This document shows positions 11,501 to 21,482 of a stretch of DNA of 64,000 nt, piece after piece. The stretch is taken from NCBI RefSeq assembly GCF_901933205.1, contig NC_044596.1, positions 5,736,104-5,800,103 on the forward strand, in the 5' to 3' direction. Origin of the DNA: Camarhynchus parvulus (lineage: Eukaryota; Chordata; Aves; Passeriformes; Thraupidae). Each line of letters begins with the position of its first letter. Position 1 is the stretch's first letter. The translations under genes were made by a program, and so were the position numbers. The notes under the pieces were generated by a model, which saw nothing but the letters and a program-made list of their open reading frames with translations, made no database searches and was not told the DNA's origin.

Positions 11501-14500
11501 GCTTTGCCACAGAACATGGATCTGGGGTTTTTATGAAATCTTTGGGCTCAGGAGATAAATAATGATCCAGATGTGGGCTGGATAATCCACGTGGTGCTCA
11601 GCTAAAGAGGGTTATTTATTGCACCATGCATTTTTAATGGCTTTATTAAACTTTGTCAGTTTGTTAGGATTGAGGGTTTAGAGTTTAAGCCAAGCTATTT
11701 ATTAACCTGGGAGAAATCTTCACCTGGCAATGCAAGCACGTGCAGGAGCAAAACCATGAAGAGATGGGAAAGAAAATTGCACTTCCCAGCACCCATTGTG
11801 TTCACCCAGCTCGGGTTTAAAAATTAAATGATTTTTTAAAGATATTTTAATAATGGGGCTTAGGAAGGATCTTCGATTGAATAAAGAAAAGGCAACAACA
11901 TAAATGTTAAACCTGCTCCAAGACTCATCCCTGAGCACTCAGCCAGGGCCACAAAAAAAGCTCTGCAGTGGCAAAGGTTCAGGAAAGAGCAGGGAAGTTT
12001 CCATCACTGGATCCCAGTCCTGACCCACAGCAAACAGAACTGAGGGAGCTGAACCCCACTGGGAATCTCTGGGCAGGACCTGCAGCCCCTGAGCTGATCC
12101 TGCCTCAGATCTGCTGGTTCACCTCTGGCAAAGCCTTGGGCTCCTTGGGCACCTGGCACACACAGGGCCCTGGGCCAGGGCAGCTCCTCAGCTCTGCCTT
12201 TAACAGAGATTATTGGAATAGACAGAGTTTGTTCCCCAGCTCTGGGATGGGATGCCCTGAGCTGGTCCAGGGCTGCAGAGGAGGGTGAGGAGCCATGGGA
12301 TGAAGAACAGGAGGGTAAAGGGACCATGGGGTGCAGGAGAGGAGGGAAAAGGGTCCATGGGAGGCAGGAGAGGAGCTCTGCAGCTCTGGGATGCTGGAGA
12401 GGAGGGTATGGAGCTGTGGGATGCAGGAGAGGAGGGTAAATGGACTGTGGGATGCAGGAAGACAGCTCTGGGCTGGGATGCAGGAGGGGAACTCTGGGCT
12501 GGGATGCAGAAGAGGAGTTCTGGAGCTCTGGGGATGCAGGAGAGGAGCTCTGGGCTGGGATGCAGAGCCCTGGGGCCGGAGCCAGCCCCGGCTCCCCCCT
12601 CAGCCCCTCCAAGCACTCCAGTCGGCATTACTCATGCCTTTGCAGCTTTCAGCCATGTGGCAGGAATTCAAGCGGGTGGAGCCCTCTTCCCTCTGGAAAT
12701 ATCTGATAAAATCCCCTCCCCTCCCCCTTTTCCTTGGCCCAGACAGGATGTGGGTGTGGGGCCGGGGCCGGGGGGCCGGGGGAGCCCCCGAGCTGCCCCA
12801 CCACAGCCCAGCTGCTGCTCCCAGGCTCTCCTTGGGCCTGGGGCCTCTTGGGCAGCCCAGCACCTTCCCGGGGTTGGGATTTCTCCTGGCTGGAGCAGCA
12901 GCCTCTAAAGGATGTTAAACTCGAGCAGCTGGAAGCTTTAAAGTCTCTTTTTCCTTTCCTGATAGTCAGGACTTTCATAAGTGTTGCAGAAGGAGTGGAG
13001 GAAAGAAAGGACGTGTGAAAATGGCAAGAAAAGAGATTTTTCTAAAAGTCAAGCTTGGCAGAGAGGAATGAAAAACATATAAAGAAGAAAGATGAAAGGT
13101 TAAGTGAAAGAATAAAGTGTTTTTATTAGGTACAAATGCAACCCAGCCTCCCAGTTCCATGTTCACTGTGAGACAAGCACAGGACAGCTCTCCATGTGCT
13201 TTATCCATCCCCAGCTTTCCAACACAAGCTGCTCACAGCATCCTCCCAGGGGCTTGGGAGGGTCTGGGAACTGCAGCCCACTCTGCAGAGCAGGGGTGGC
13301 TGCAAACCCTTCCTAGGAACTCGGGAGGAACCCCAAAGAGCCAGGCAGAAGGAGCAGTTCCAGCGATTTGGGCTTTCCCAGGGGATTTTCTCCCTGGGGT
13401 TGGACCAGGCTGCACCCTGGATCCTGGCTCTGCATCCCAGACCCCAAACTGCATCCTCCCCACACCAGAACCCCACACCACACCTGCAGGGCTCCTGCCC
13501 CTGTCCCAGTGTGGGTTTTTCCCTACCAAACCGGTGCCTTTAGCTGGAGGAGCCCGGGGAGCTGCTCCCACCCTCAGCAGCGCTGCCAGGAGCAGCTCCA
13601 GCCCCGACCCAGAGCTGGGATTTCCAGGGCAGCTGCTCAACTGGAGCCTTGGATGGATCCTCTGGGACTCCCCACGGGGCTGGGGAACCAGCAGAGCCCC
13701 AGGGATGGTTTTTCCCAGCAGCTACACCGAGGAGAAGCCAACGTCCCCCACCTTGCAGGCAGGAATATCCTGCAGGAGTGATGGGCAGGGGCTGTGCAGG
13801 CACATTGTGCACAAAGCCTTAAAGCCCCTGCTGCCCACGAGCTTTGTCCTTCCAAAATCCGAGCTTTTTATCACTTTTCCATCACTTTTGTTTTGTACTC
13901 AAGGTTTGGAACTGGAGGTTTGAAGCTCAAGCTTTGCCTCACACCTTTGTCTCACACCCTCGCTCGGTTCAGCCCAGCCACACAGCCCTGAATGTCGTTT
14001 TTCTCACATAAAATTGGGGTTTTTTTTTCAATTCCTTTCAAATTAACACAGACTGGAGGGTCAGCCAGCGGCTCAGGTGAGCAATTTACCTGGGCAGCCA
14101 GGGGAACATGAAAGGAGCTCTGTGAAACAGGAGAACAAAACCCAGTGAATTCCTGCAATAGATCTCCTCGCTCCCATTCGTGTGAGTAAGAAAAAAATCA
14201 CATTTGAGGAGACACCCGCAGGCTCCTGGCTCCTGTCCCAGCACACCAGGCAACACACAGAGTGCTGCTTCACTTTTTTAGTCCTTTTTTATTACCTCAT
14301 GGCTGTTGGGTTTGGGACAAAAATGATAATATTTCCCTAAAACACAACCCTTTAAAAAGTAGCACCTAGAGAAAAATCTCGGCGCTGTTATTCATCGCTT
14401 CACATGATGAATATTTGAAGAGCTGCAATAGGAGATTTTAATATTTATGGAGACTCATTTGATTTTCAGCAAATGTTTAGTTCCAACCACAAAACAAAAG

Positions 14501-14809
14501 CGTGGCTCATTTACACCAGAGCAGGCTGAGAGACAGCTTGAACTGTGCCTGCACTCTGCCTGTGTGCAGGGACAACTCCTCGTGTCACCCAGGAGTTTGT
14601 GGGCAGTTTAATCCCCACAAATCCTGTCCCTTTCTGAGGTTTTGGGGTGGCGCTGAACCCCAAACTCCTGGAGAAGCATCTTCCCCCCAGCTGCTGCTCC
14701 CAGGAGCTGCCCCACGCCCTGTCCCCGCTGCCACCCGGGCTTGGGGACATCAGTACTCACCAGCCAGCTCCAGCAGGCAGAAGATGCAGAGGAGCTGCCC
14801 CCACTCCAT
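2391..14809 (-). CDS. CD34: CD34 antigen, complete gene, 8 coding exons
   Basis: Sialomucin of haematopoietic progenitors and endothelium, a type I membrane protein involved in adhesion and signalling. Coding exons, 5' to 3' on the minus strand: 14809-14761, 9631-9497, 8879-8610, 8528-8449, 5512-5365, 4851-4805, 4071-3907, 2591-2391. All junctions are GT-AG, phases match, and the total is 1095 bases (364 residues plus stop). Domains: signal peptide about 1-16, Ser/Thr/Pro/Gly-rich stalk 17-152, six cysteines 153/169/178/194/205/218, membrane span about 264-286, basic stop-transfer RRRSWSP, tail to 364. The tail (ENG, NGHS-RQH, ADTE) and the TLIALVTSG membrane entry match human CD34 as I remember it. 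Human CD34 has 385 residues and also eight exons. Podocalyxin and endoglycan share the architecture, but the tail motifs and the PLXNA2 neighbour favour CD34. Confidence 0.93.
3907..4071 (-). CDS. CD34: CD34 exon 7: transmembrane exon
   Basis: Residues 244-298, phase 0 at both ends. A basic, Ser/Pro-containing linker is followed by the hydrophobic span TLIALVTSGLLLALLGLAG (264-282) through CLLM, then the stop-transfer RRRSWSPAGQRL. The latter matches human RRSWSPTGERL as recalled. The acceptor has a long T tract ending TTCCAG; the donor is CTG|GTCAGT. Confidence 0.94.
4072..4804 (-). other. CD34 intron 6
   Basis: A 733 bp intron. It is GC-rich on the left and holds a truncated CR1 3' end at about 4540-4740. 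Nothing else is recognised. Confidence 0.85.
4540..4740 (-). mobile_element. CR1 LINE 3' fragment
   Basis: Reads agaatcccaggctgctttgg, then accttaaaaatcatccagtg, followed by ccctgccatgg and cagcctggccttgggcactt, the reverse complement of the avian CR1 3' terminus. Truncated, non-coding. Confidence 0.8.
4805..4851 (-). CDS. CD34: CD34 exon 6: small juxtamembrane exon
   Basis: A 47-base exon found by phase: exon 5 leaves one base and exon 7 starts a whole codon, so 3n+2 bases are needed. It encodes DPDKLLNTLPKSHWEK with acceptor CTTGCAG|ATCC and donor GAAAAG|GTAAAT. It corresponds to the short membrane-proximal exon of mammalian CD34. Confidence 0.85.
4886..5115. repeat. 22-bp AT-rich tandem array
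   Basis: About ten copies of catcacacacattaaatatg-tt with variants that insert a second acacgttac block. It fills almost half of CD34 intron 5 between exons 6 and 5, starting 35 bp from exon 6. Confidence 0.93.
5365..5512 (-). CDS. CD34: CD34 exon 5: second part of the cysteine domain
   Basis: Residues 179-227 plus one base. Carries C194, C205 and C218 and the sequon N196-R-T. Gaps of 15 residues (C178 to C194) and 12 (C205 to C218) equal those in human CD34 as I recall; the middle gap is 10 rather than 13. The CLLLILKGE segment corresponds to human CLLLVLAN. Acceptor TTTGGCAG|GAACGC, donor AAAG|GTCAGT. Confidence 0.9.
6237..6300. repeat. (CCTGT)n microsatellite
   Basis: Twelve near-perfect cctgt units, with one partial unit on the left. 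It is open in several frames on both strands without coding meaning. Confidence 0.97.
6649..7695 (+). mobile_element. LTR-derived element with triplicated 3' end
   Basis: AT-rich block unlike its GC-rich surroundings. The distal part holds three tandem copies beginning gggatgtaccaaagt at 7112, 7288 and 7482 (periods 176 and 194). Each includes gtgtatttgggag, a ccacaataaacacacac polyadenylation-like stretch (changed to caacaaac in copy 3), ctttctaac and agatcaat. From memory this resembles a passerine endogenous-retrovirus LTR, R/U5 side. No viral coding sequence is present. Confidence 0.65.
8449..8528 (-). CDS. CD34: CD34 exon 4: first part of the cysteine domain
   Basis: Residues 152-178 with C153, C169 and C178 and the sequon N173-E-S. 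The segment AVCLQLNESSTC parallels human GICLEQNKTSSC as I remember it, with the same eight residues between cysteines. The acceptor chosen (CCCTCCAG|CC at 8528) has a pyrimidine tract and keeps the first cysteine. A second AG at 8509 (CCACAG|CGCC) would drop it. The donor is TGC|GTGAGT. Confidence 0.85.
8610..8879 (-). CDS. CD34: CD34 exon 3: second mucin-like exon
   Basis: 270 bases, phase 1 at both ends, open throughout. The acceptor is CTGCAG|CC and the donor CCCAG|GTGAGG. The first half reads as mucin stalk (TASSGATTASSE, sequon NSS at 80-82, Pro-rich). The second half in this frame is Pro/Gly/His-rich with two extra cysteines (SWCPRCQH), unlike a mucin, whereas the +1 frame there is Ser/Thr/Pro/Ala-rich. 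The chosen frame is the only one that joins both neighbours in phase and keeps six cysteines downstream. The exon is well supported; the protein sequence of its 3' half is less so. Confidence 0.7.
8880..9496 (-). other. CD34 intron 2
   Basis: Intron between the two mucin exons. It holds one CR1 fragment (9222-9450) and is otherwise without recognisable features. Confidence 0.8.
9222..9450 (-). mobile_element. CR1 LINE 3' fragment
   Basis: Contains tttgggttggagggacctca, ccctgccattccagggacac, cagcctggccttggg and ccctcccagggaacaattcc, all reverse-complement CR1 3' signatures. About 230 bp, truncated, non-coding. Confidence 0.85.
9497..9631 (-). CDS. CD34: CD34 exon 2: mucin-like stalk
   Basis: Residues 17-62, rich in Ser, Thr, Ala and Gly, for example STTATASPTGGASS and TAASTATGDTSSTKPTS. 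This is the expected heavily O-glycosylated sialomucin segment. The acceptor is a pyrimidine tract ending CCCCAG and the donor is TCTG|GTAACC. The exon is phase 1 at both ends. One unpaired cysteine (C18) sits directly after the predicted signal cleavage region. Confidence 0.85.
10683..10935. repeat. (ATCCC)n pentanucleotide array
   Basis: Degenerate ccatcctgatccatcc units (10683-10798) lead into about 27 perfect tccca units (10799-10934). The same motif, reverse-complemented, recurs at 55792-55874 and 56863-56970. Confidence 0.97.
11201..11262. repeat. 15-bp tandem repeat
   Basis: Four copies of cagctctgttaggca with single-base variants in CD34 intron 1. Confidence 0.85.
12270..12565. repeat. 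Purine-rich degenerate minisatellite
   Basis: Degenerate 20-40 bp units based on gggatgcaggagaggag plus a gctctgggctgg spacer, strongly purine-biased on the plus strand. Long open frames on both strands are by-products. Confidence 0.8.
14761..14809 (-). CDS. CD34: CD34 exon 1: start codon and signal peptide
   Basis: The ATG at 14809-14807 opens a short hydrophobic leader (MEWGQLLCIFCLLELA) that fits an N-terminal signal peptide. The context GCCATGG has G at -3 and G at +4, a strong Kozak site. The donor GTGAGT follows one base of codon 17. That phase 1 matches exon 2 at 9631. Human CD34 has a longer leader; an upstream in-frame start was not found. Confidence 0.85.
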
Positions 14810-14995
14810 GGCTGTGGGAATTCCCAAAGTTCCCAAAGCCTTTCCCTGCTCCGGGGCAGCTCCCGGGGCTGCTCAGTGCCGCAGCAGCTCTGAGCTCATG
14901 CAGCTTGGTTGGAGTTCAAGCCTTTGAGATCGCTCAGAGCTGCTGGGGTGGGTTTCTCTTCAGGGGTTGTGCTTGTGCTTCAGGACGGCGAGGTG
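14810..14995 (-). promoter_or_regulatory. CD34: CD34 inferred 5' UTR with short upstream ORF
   Basis: Transcribed leader inferred from the TATA box about 30 bases upstream of its right end; no splice signal is needed between it and the start codon. It contains an upstream ATG at 14899-14897 in weak context (T at -3) that opens an eight-codon ORF (MSSELLRH) closed by TGA at 14875-14873, 64 bases before the main ATG. The exact transcription start is not visible. Confidence 0.5.
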
Positions 14996-15020
14996 GAGTT
15001 TCTGGGCTTTGATTTCCCAC

Positions 15021-15028
15021 TTTTTATA
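15021..15028 (-). promoter_or_regulatory. CD34: CD34 TATA box
   Basis: TATAAAAA on the minus strand, 212 bases upstream of the CD34 start codon, placing initiation near 14990-14997. A GATA core (TGATAG) lies about 20 bases further upstream on the same strand. Position and orientation fit a core promoter; activity is inferred. Confidence 0.55.
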
Positions 15029-15757
15029 CAGTTCGTGGCAACCTCGCTATCACTTAGGTAATTTTCTCCTCCCCGCTTTCCTGCCAGCAGCTTCAAAACA
15101 AACAAAAGATCAGCCCTCTCCCCAGCAAAGGATCCCAAAGGCTGGCTGGGATTAACTCTTTCCTGAGAGCTGCTGCTTTCCTGTCCAAGGAGGGCAGGGA
15201 CACAGCTGGATGCAGGGAGTGCAGCCCAGCCTGCAGCTGAGCTCCCTCAGAGCAGAGCAAACACAGCCCGAGGAGAGCAGGGCTGTGGGGAAACCCAGGT
15301 CCAGCCCAGAGAGCCCCAAGCGTGGTCCTGGCACCGTGGAAAACAGGGGAATGCTGAAAATGGGCTTCAGAATCAGAGATTTGCTCAGCAAATTAAGCAG
15401 GGAACCGAAGGATGTGAAATCGTCGCTGCCCTGAGCAGAAGTGACTCCATTAACTGCACTAAATCAACTCCAGTCAAACAGGGAGCACAAACCAGATGGG
15501 TTAGAGAAGGTCTGGGGCAGGGCAAAACCCACAGGCAGAAGGTTTGGCATGGAACCTGGAGCAGGATGGGAGAGCAGGAACCCCCCAGAGCTCGCTAGGG
15601 ATGTTTTGTGGGAGCCCTGGGAGCAGCACAGAGCCCTGGCTGCGGTTTTATTTCCCAGGTGGGAAACTTGGCTCAGGCTCTGCACTGCAGGCACACGTGG
15701 GAGCAGCTCAGGAAGGGCAGGGTGAGGGATGCTCTGTGTCCTCACGTGGGGGTGTCC

Positions 15758-15880
15758 ATCCCTGGAATGTTCCAGGCCAGGCTGGATGGGATTTGGATGG
15801 GATTTTCCCCTACCTGGGATAGGGGAAGGTGGAATGAGAAGATCCCTAACATCCCTTCCAACCCAAACCAGTCTGGCAGT
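15758..15880 (+). mobile_element. CR1 LINE 3' fragment
   Basis: Reads ccatccctggaatgttccag, gccaggctggatgggatttg, then cccttccaacccaaaccagt, which is the sense CR1 3' end. Short and degraded. Confidence 0.75.
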
Positions 15881-16110
15881 CAAATTATGGGTATAAAAAA
15901 ATAAGAGATGAACACTTGGGAAACTCAGCTCCAGTTCAGTATTAATTCCATCTTTTCTTTTATAGCTGGATGATGAGGTGACTAAAGGAGTCATTGGGAA
16001 CAGGAAATTGAAAAATGAGGTGGACAGGAAAGAAAGCTGCGGAAAGAAGGATGAGGAAGCTCTTACTCAATGTTTTATCTTTTCCTGGATGCTCCTGTAG
16101 CACTTCTACA

Positions 16111-16200
16111 GACACAGAATCACAGAAGCTGCTCTGGGTCTTAAGGGACCCAAAAACTCACTGCAAACCCCTGCCACGGGCAGGCATGGCCATCATTTGG
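16111..16200 (-). mobile_element. CR1 LINE 3' fragment
   Basis: acagaatcacagaagctgct, then ggtcttaagggacccaaaaa and cccctgccacgggcagg: reverse-complement CR1 3' terminus, about 90 bp. Confidence 0.65.
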
Positions 16201-16837
16201 CTACAGGCAGAAAAGGATTAAAAAACACACAAAAAAAGAGAACAGGATGGTGTTACCTACAAAGAAATCCTCAAATGGTATTTCCACATTTATTGTAGGA
16301 CAAAATTCCAGTAACTTTTGCTTTTAGCATAGTACAGGAGCTGGATGTGATGATGTTTAAATGTCCCTTCCAACTCAAAGCCTTCTCTGGTTCTGTGGCA
16401 GGAAAATGTTTCTTGGAAGGAAACATCTGTGGCTCAGCAAAGGGCTCCAACATCTATATAAAGATTTCTGTTATGTTCAGTAATCTATTACTGACTGACA
16501 GAGACACACAGCTCTATGAAAGGCCAAAATATCCAGGTAAAATGTGGTCTAAAAGCTGAGTGTGGGCACAGCCCTGCTGACTCCAGTAGCTCCCACCAAG
16601 AATTTTCCCTTTTTTCCCCTTTTTCCTCCCTCAAACACGCACACACACATTGGGAAGCGCCTGACTCAGTGTGTAACCAGGTTTTACATTGCATGTCAGC
16701 CCAGAAAATGAATTCAGAGATGAAATGTGAAAGGCAGAGTGAGACAAGAGTCTTATTTAAATAACAGATATGTTTTTATCTATGAAAGTGAGAATTTGGG
16801 TTGAATAACATGACTGAAAATCAGAGTGATAGATCCA

Positions 16838-16925
16838 CAGAGGAGTTTGGGTTGGAAAGGACATTAAAGACCATCCCACTGCACCCTTGCTGGGGACAGG
16901 GACATTTCCACAGCCCAGGCTGCTC
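16838..16925 (-). mobile_element. CR1 LINE 3' fragment
   Basis: gtttgggttggaaaggacat followed by taaagaccatcccactgcac is the reverse-complement CR1 3' terminus. Degraded, about 90 bp. Confidence 0.7.
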
Positions 16926-19429
16926 CTGGGTAAAGAAACCAGCAGGATCATCCAGGTTTGGCTGCTGGCTCTGTTTCACCTTTCAAAACCAGCCCAGAAA
17001 TAGAGAGCTGGACTAAAAATAGGCCATGGCCGGGTCTGGCAGACAGCGTGCAGGGGAAGCTGCTGGGTTTGGTTTCCAGTGGGAGCTGGATTGGGCTGGA
17101 ATGATTCCCTGTGTCAGAGATGTGGGACTTCATTCCTATTTATGCACTGCCCATCCCACAGAGCTCCTTTTGGGAGAGTGGCTCAGCTGAGCACAGGGAA
17201 ATCCAACATTTCCTCCAGGCAAGAGCCACAAACCCACAAAATAAGTGACTTATTAAGATTATTCTTTAACCAGATGTCCTCAGAGGATTGCTGTGGGCAG
17301 ATCTAGGGGTGCTTCCGTCCATCCTGGTCATCCCTGGGGCACAGGAATTGCCGTGCTGGGCACAGGGGTGGTGGCACTGGGACCCTCCTCCCCCTCAGAT
17401 GACAAAAATCTGACCCAGCCTAACACGGAGCAGGCCAGGCTTTGTTGTTGGATGCTTCTGTGCACACAGCTCTGAGCAAATCCTAAATATCCCAAATATC
17501 CAGCTGTTCCTTTGGTTATTTTGTTGATTCCATGGATGGGAGACACCTTTTCTCATGGATCCAGATGACTTGAGCCTGTTGAGGGCAAATCCTGCAGAAT
17601 TATTTCCTTTCTCTCGGAGCCCCAACGCATTTTTATGGCCAGAAATTGCAAGACCACAATAAGGAACATGCCCTTGAATTATCTCCCAGCACACTCAGCA
17701 TCAGCTGTATCAGGTTAGCAACGCCTGGGCCAATTCCAGCCCAACATTTGGGGGATCAAGTGTCCAAATTTTGTGCAGCACAGCGATGAAGGCTCGCGCA
17801 CACGGGCTGGGATCCTGTCCAAGCGTTTAAGGGTGATTGAATTTAATTGTGAGTGATGCAATAGACATATGGCTGGGAAGCTATATGCCAGGAAACATGT
17901 TTTCTATAAGTATTTTAGCAGGCAGATGGCACACAATGGTTTTGGTGCAGTCATTTCCTCATCTCTCAAAGGCTGCTATTTCGGACAGATGAAATAATCC
18001 CATTGCCACCATCCCCCCAAGGCAGCAGCGCTGCTGGCCCAGAGGATGTGCAGTGTTTGGGGGCTGTTCCTGTGCACGAACACATCAAATAAACCCACCT
18101 TGCACCCACCTCCCCAGTGCCATTCACGGGTTCCAAAGCACTTGAAAAACTTTCCCACTTCAACTGGAGTGAGCAATAACTCCCCACAGCGCTCCAGAGG
18201 CACGTGGAGGCACTTGGAGCAAACCACACCGTGGGGAAACCCCAAAAGACACAAATTCTGCATCCCAGCCCTCAGCAGACTGCCCCATTCCCAGACAGAG
18301 CAGCTCCTTCTGGAAATGATTCCCCTCTCTCACACCCAAAAACTGCTGATGGAAGAGAAGGAGATGCTGCAGGAGCAGATTCAGCTTCTGGGAATGGTGG
18401 GCAGCCAGAGCAGAGCATGGGGCTGCAAATAAACTGGGATTTAGTGAAGTTTGGGTGGTTTTTCCTAGGAAAATGCTGTTGGGATCACATCTGCTGTGGT
18501 GCAGCACCAAATCCAGGTCCTTTGGTTCCTGGAACCTTTGGTTCTGTGCAGGAGAACACAAACTCTGCCCTGAGCAGGCAATTCCTGAGGGATGGACTGG
18601 TGGGATTCAGCTCCTGAGGGATGGACTGGTGGGATTCACCTAAAAAAGGGCAAAGAGCCCCAAAGCTGCCCCGGCAGCATCACCCTTATTGTGATTTCCT
18701 TTGAAACTTGTCATCCACTGGTTTTATGGTGCTGGGATTTGCATGGTGGTGTAATGTCATTTCTACACCAGGTTGTCCTGGAGAGCCCTGGCAGTGCCCT
18801 CCTGCCCAGGAGGGTGCTGGGGAGACCGGGAGCTGCTAAAAACCCTCCCTGCATCTTTGCTTTTCCTCCTCCAGGCATTCCCAGGATTCCAGTGAGAGCC
18901 ATTCCCCCCACAGCACCAAAACCACAATTTGATGGGGTTTTTTGGGTGAGTTTCACGGCTGTTGATGGATTTTCTTGCACCCTCAGCTGCGCTTTTGCTG
19001 TGCTGATGAGGAGCTACCATCTCCAGGGACCTCCTTCTTCCCGTCCCAAATCCAGGAGGGATTCCATCCCAGCACAACAAAGGGCTTTATTTAGCCCTGG
19101 AGCTGGGGCAGCCTGGCTGGTTTCCTGCCTCTGCTGCTCCAACTGTTTCCAGGTCACTGCAGTGAGCATCTCCCAGCTCATCCTGTGCCAGAATTCCTTT
19201 TTTTCCCACCCAAACCCTGTTCCTGTGGCTGGGAAAAGCATCCCCTCACCTTGTTTTTTAGGCAGTTCCTCCTGACTCGCTCCCCCTCTGGTGCTGCTGC
19301 AGGAGAATGTTCCTCTGGGGCAGAATTTAATGGAAAAACACTCAAATCCTTGATTTCCATCACAGCCTGCCCCTTCCAGGGATTAAAGAGCTGGGAATGG
19401 CCCGTGTGGAAACTGCCAATCGCTTGTTT

Positions 19430-19995
19430 TAAGATTTTTTTAAAGTTTAATAATAATAAAATGGTTATAAGAATAGTAATACAAATTAGAGTAATAAGAA
19501 TTTGGACAATCAGAGTTAGGACAATAAAGGACAATAAAAAAGTAAAGAATTATTTATGGCTTGTTAACAAAGGACTAACCTTTAAAAGCAATAGCCTGTT
19601 GCATATTAATACATGCAATACATTCTTTTTAAACCAGAGATTTTTTTGGTTATTGTTAACTTCCCCCCCTCATCTTGTAAATCAGTTTTGGTCCCTGGAA
19701 GTCTGGGCCTTCCCAATAAGGAGGAAAGAACTCTTAGTTTGGGATTTTGGTGTCTTGTTGCTGTTATCTCTGTGTGAAGAATTTCGTGATTATCTTCTCC
19801 ATTCCTTGAGCTACTTAGAAAAGCATCTTACACTGCACAGTTTCTATTTTAATATTAGGTTAGAACTTACAACTATATTTAACACACTGTTTAAAAGGAT
19901 TAATACAGTATAACTTTCTAACAGAACACATATAATATCCATTTTAATATTTGCAAAAGCCAATCATATAATCCACATTTTTCCCAGCCCACGCA
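19430..19995 (-). mobile_element. LTR-like AT-rich block
   Basis: About 560 bp of AT-rich sequence with abrupt change at both ends against GC-rich flanks. The minus-strand reading (gattggcttttgcaaatatt, taggttaacaat-like runs) resembles passerine LTR sequence as I remember it. Ends and target duplication could not be fixed. Non-coding. Confidence 0.45.
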
Positions 19996-20552
19996 GGAGG
20001 CACCAAATGAGCATCCCCTGGTTCCATTTGAAGCAGCAGCAACCTCAGAGTAAAAGTTTCAGGCACAAAAACTCCTCAGCAATCTCTCAGGAGATGGTTT
20101 GCCTGGCTGCAGCCGTGTGTGCACTTGGTATTTGCTTTATTATTTGAAGATATTGATTTTAGCAGGATGATCATAGTGAGCAATTTGTTTTAATAGACCA
20201 CTTTTATTAACAGTGTGTTAGACTTGCAGCAGCCATGAATCTTTCTTTTTTTTTTTTTTCCTTTTTTTTTTTAAGATTTCCAAGAGCTTTTTGGAATAAA
20301 ATGTATGATCTGAAGAGCAGAAGCCTGAGATTCTGAAGGGTTTTTTTTCAGCTGTTTCTCTTGGAGAAATGATTCTGCTGTGTGTAAGTGGCTGTGCAAG
20401 AGGGTGATAAATAGCAGAGCACAGCTAAATGCAGTTGGAGGGGTTATGAAGAGGCAAGAATTTGCTCAAGTTAAAAAATTATATACATCTATAAAAACCA
20501 TATACATATATATATATATGGGTTTTAATTCTAAACCAAATATTTCAATTGC

Positions 20553-20690
20553 TATCCCATCCCTGGAAGTGTCCAAGGCCAGGCTGGACAGCGCTTGGAG
20601 CACCCTGAGGGAATGGAAGAGGCCCTGCCCATGGCAGGAGTGCAACTGGAGGATTTTTAAGGTTCCTCCCAACCCAAACCATCCTGGAAT
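20553..20690 (+). mobile_element. CR1 LINE 3' fragment
   Basis: ccctggaagtgtccaaggcc, aggctggacagcgcttggag, cccatggcaggag and cctcccaacccaaaccatcc: clear sense CR1 3' end of about 138 bp. Confidence 0.88.
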
Positions 20691-21354
20691 TTGATGATAA
20701 TCCCTTGGGAAGAGTGAACGAGTGAATTTCCATCTCTGCAGGGTGCAGCTGAACCCCTGTGTGCCATCAGATGCACCAGGTGTGATTTCAGGCAGCTACT
20801 CTCAAAATCTGGGTGTTTTATTTTTCTGGAAATTTCCCCACTAGTTTGAATGTTCCAAAATGAGTTGAACATCCCAGGAGCAAGAAGGAGCTGCAGGAAG
20901 GTGAGAGGGCAGAGAGGAGAGGACAGAGCTGGACATTCCTGTCCCCATCCATCAGAGCCCTGGGTGGTGTCACATTCTCATTAACCTGATTTCATTGATT
21001 GCTTTCCATTGCTGCCCCCTCCAAAATGTTTAACTATAATAAACAGCAGCACCATGAAACACTGATAAAAATCATTAAAGCATAAGTCTGGTAATTCAGG
21101 GAGAAGATTGGCTCCTCCATCCAGGTCTGCAGCTGCTAATTGCAATTTATTTCTCCGTTTTTGGCTGTCATAGGAACATGTAGGAGCTGGATTCATGGCT
21201 GGGGCTCTCCATCCATGGCCAGCACTGCAGCAAGAACATCTTGTGGATGCTCCAAGTGAGCAGAACCTGAGATGGATGAGATGTTTAATTCAAAATTTAA
21301 TTCCGAATAAGCCCTCTTTGCAACGCTGCTCATTCTAAATGCAGTTATGGGATT

Positions 21355-21482
21355 GTGGAATAACTGAGGTTGGAAAAGATTCCAACATTCCCCAGCACTG
21401 CCAATCCCAGCCATGGCCTCGAGTGCCACATCCACACATCTTTTAAACCCCTCCAGGGATGGGGACTCCACCCCAGGTTGTC
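21355..21482 (-). mobile_element. CR1 LINE fragment
   Basis: ggttggaaaagattccaaca, then ggcctcgagtgccacatcca and cccctccagggatggggact: the reverse-complement of an avian CR1 3' region. Confidence 0.75.

Larger units (their letters stand above)
9632..14760 (-). other. CD34 intron 1
   Basis: A 5.1 kb first intron. It contains ATCCC, 15-bp and purine-rich tandem arrays and several AT-rich stretches (9950-10300, 11560-11930, 14280-14500) that could be regulatory. No exon-like coding was recognised. Confidence 0.8.
15030..19429. other. Intergenic DNA upstream of CD34
   Basis: 4.4 kb with no recognisable exon or RNA gene on either strand. It contains several short CR1 remnants, listed separately. 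The stretch just beyond the TATA box may carry CD34 control elements. Confidence 0.6.

Noticed and set aside
2391..14809. Assignment to podocalyxin or endoglycan instead of CD34
   Set aside because: The cytoplasmic tail motifs, small size, eight-exon structure and PLXNA2 linkage all fit CD34.
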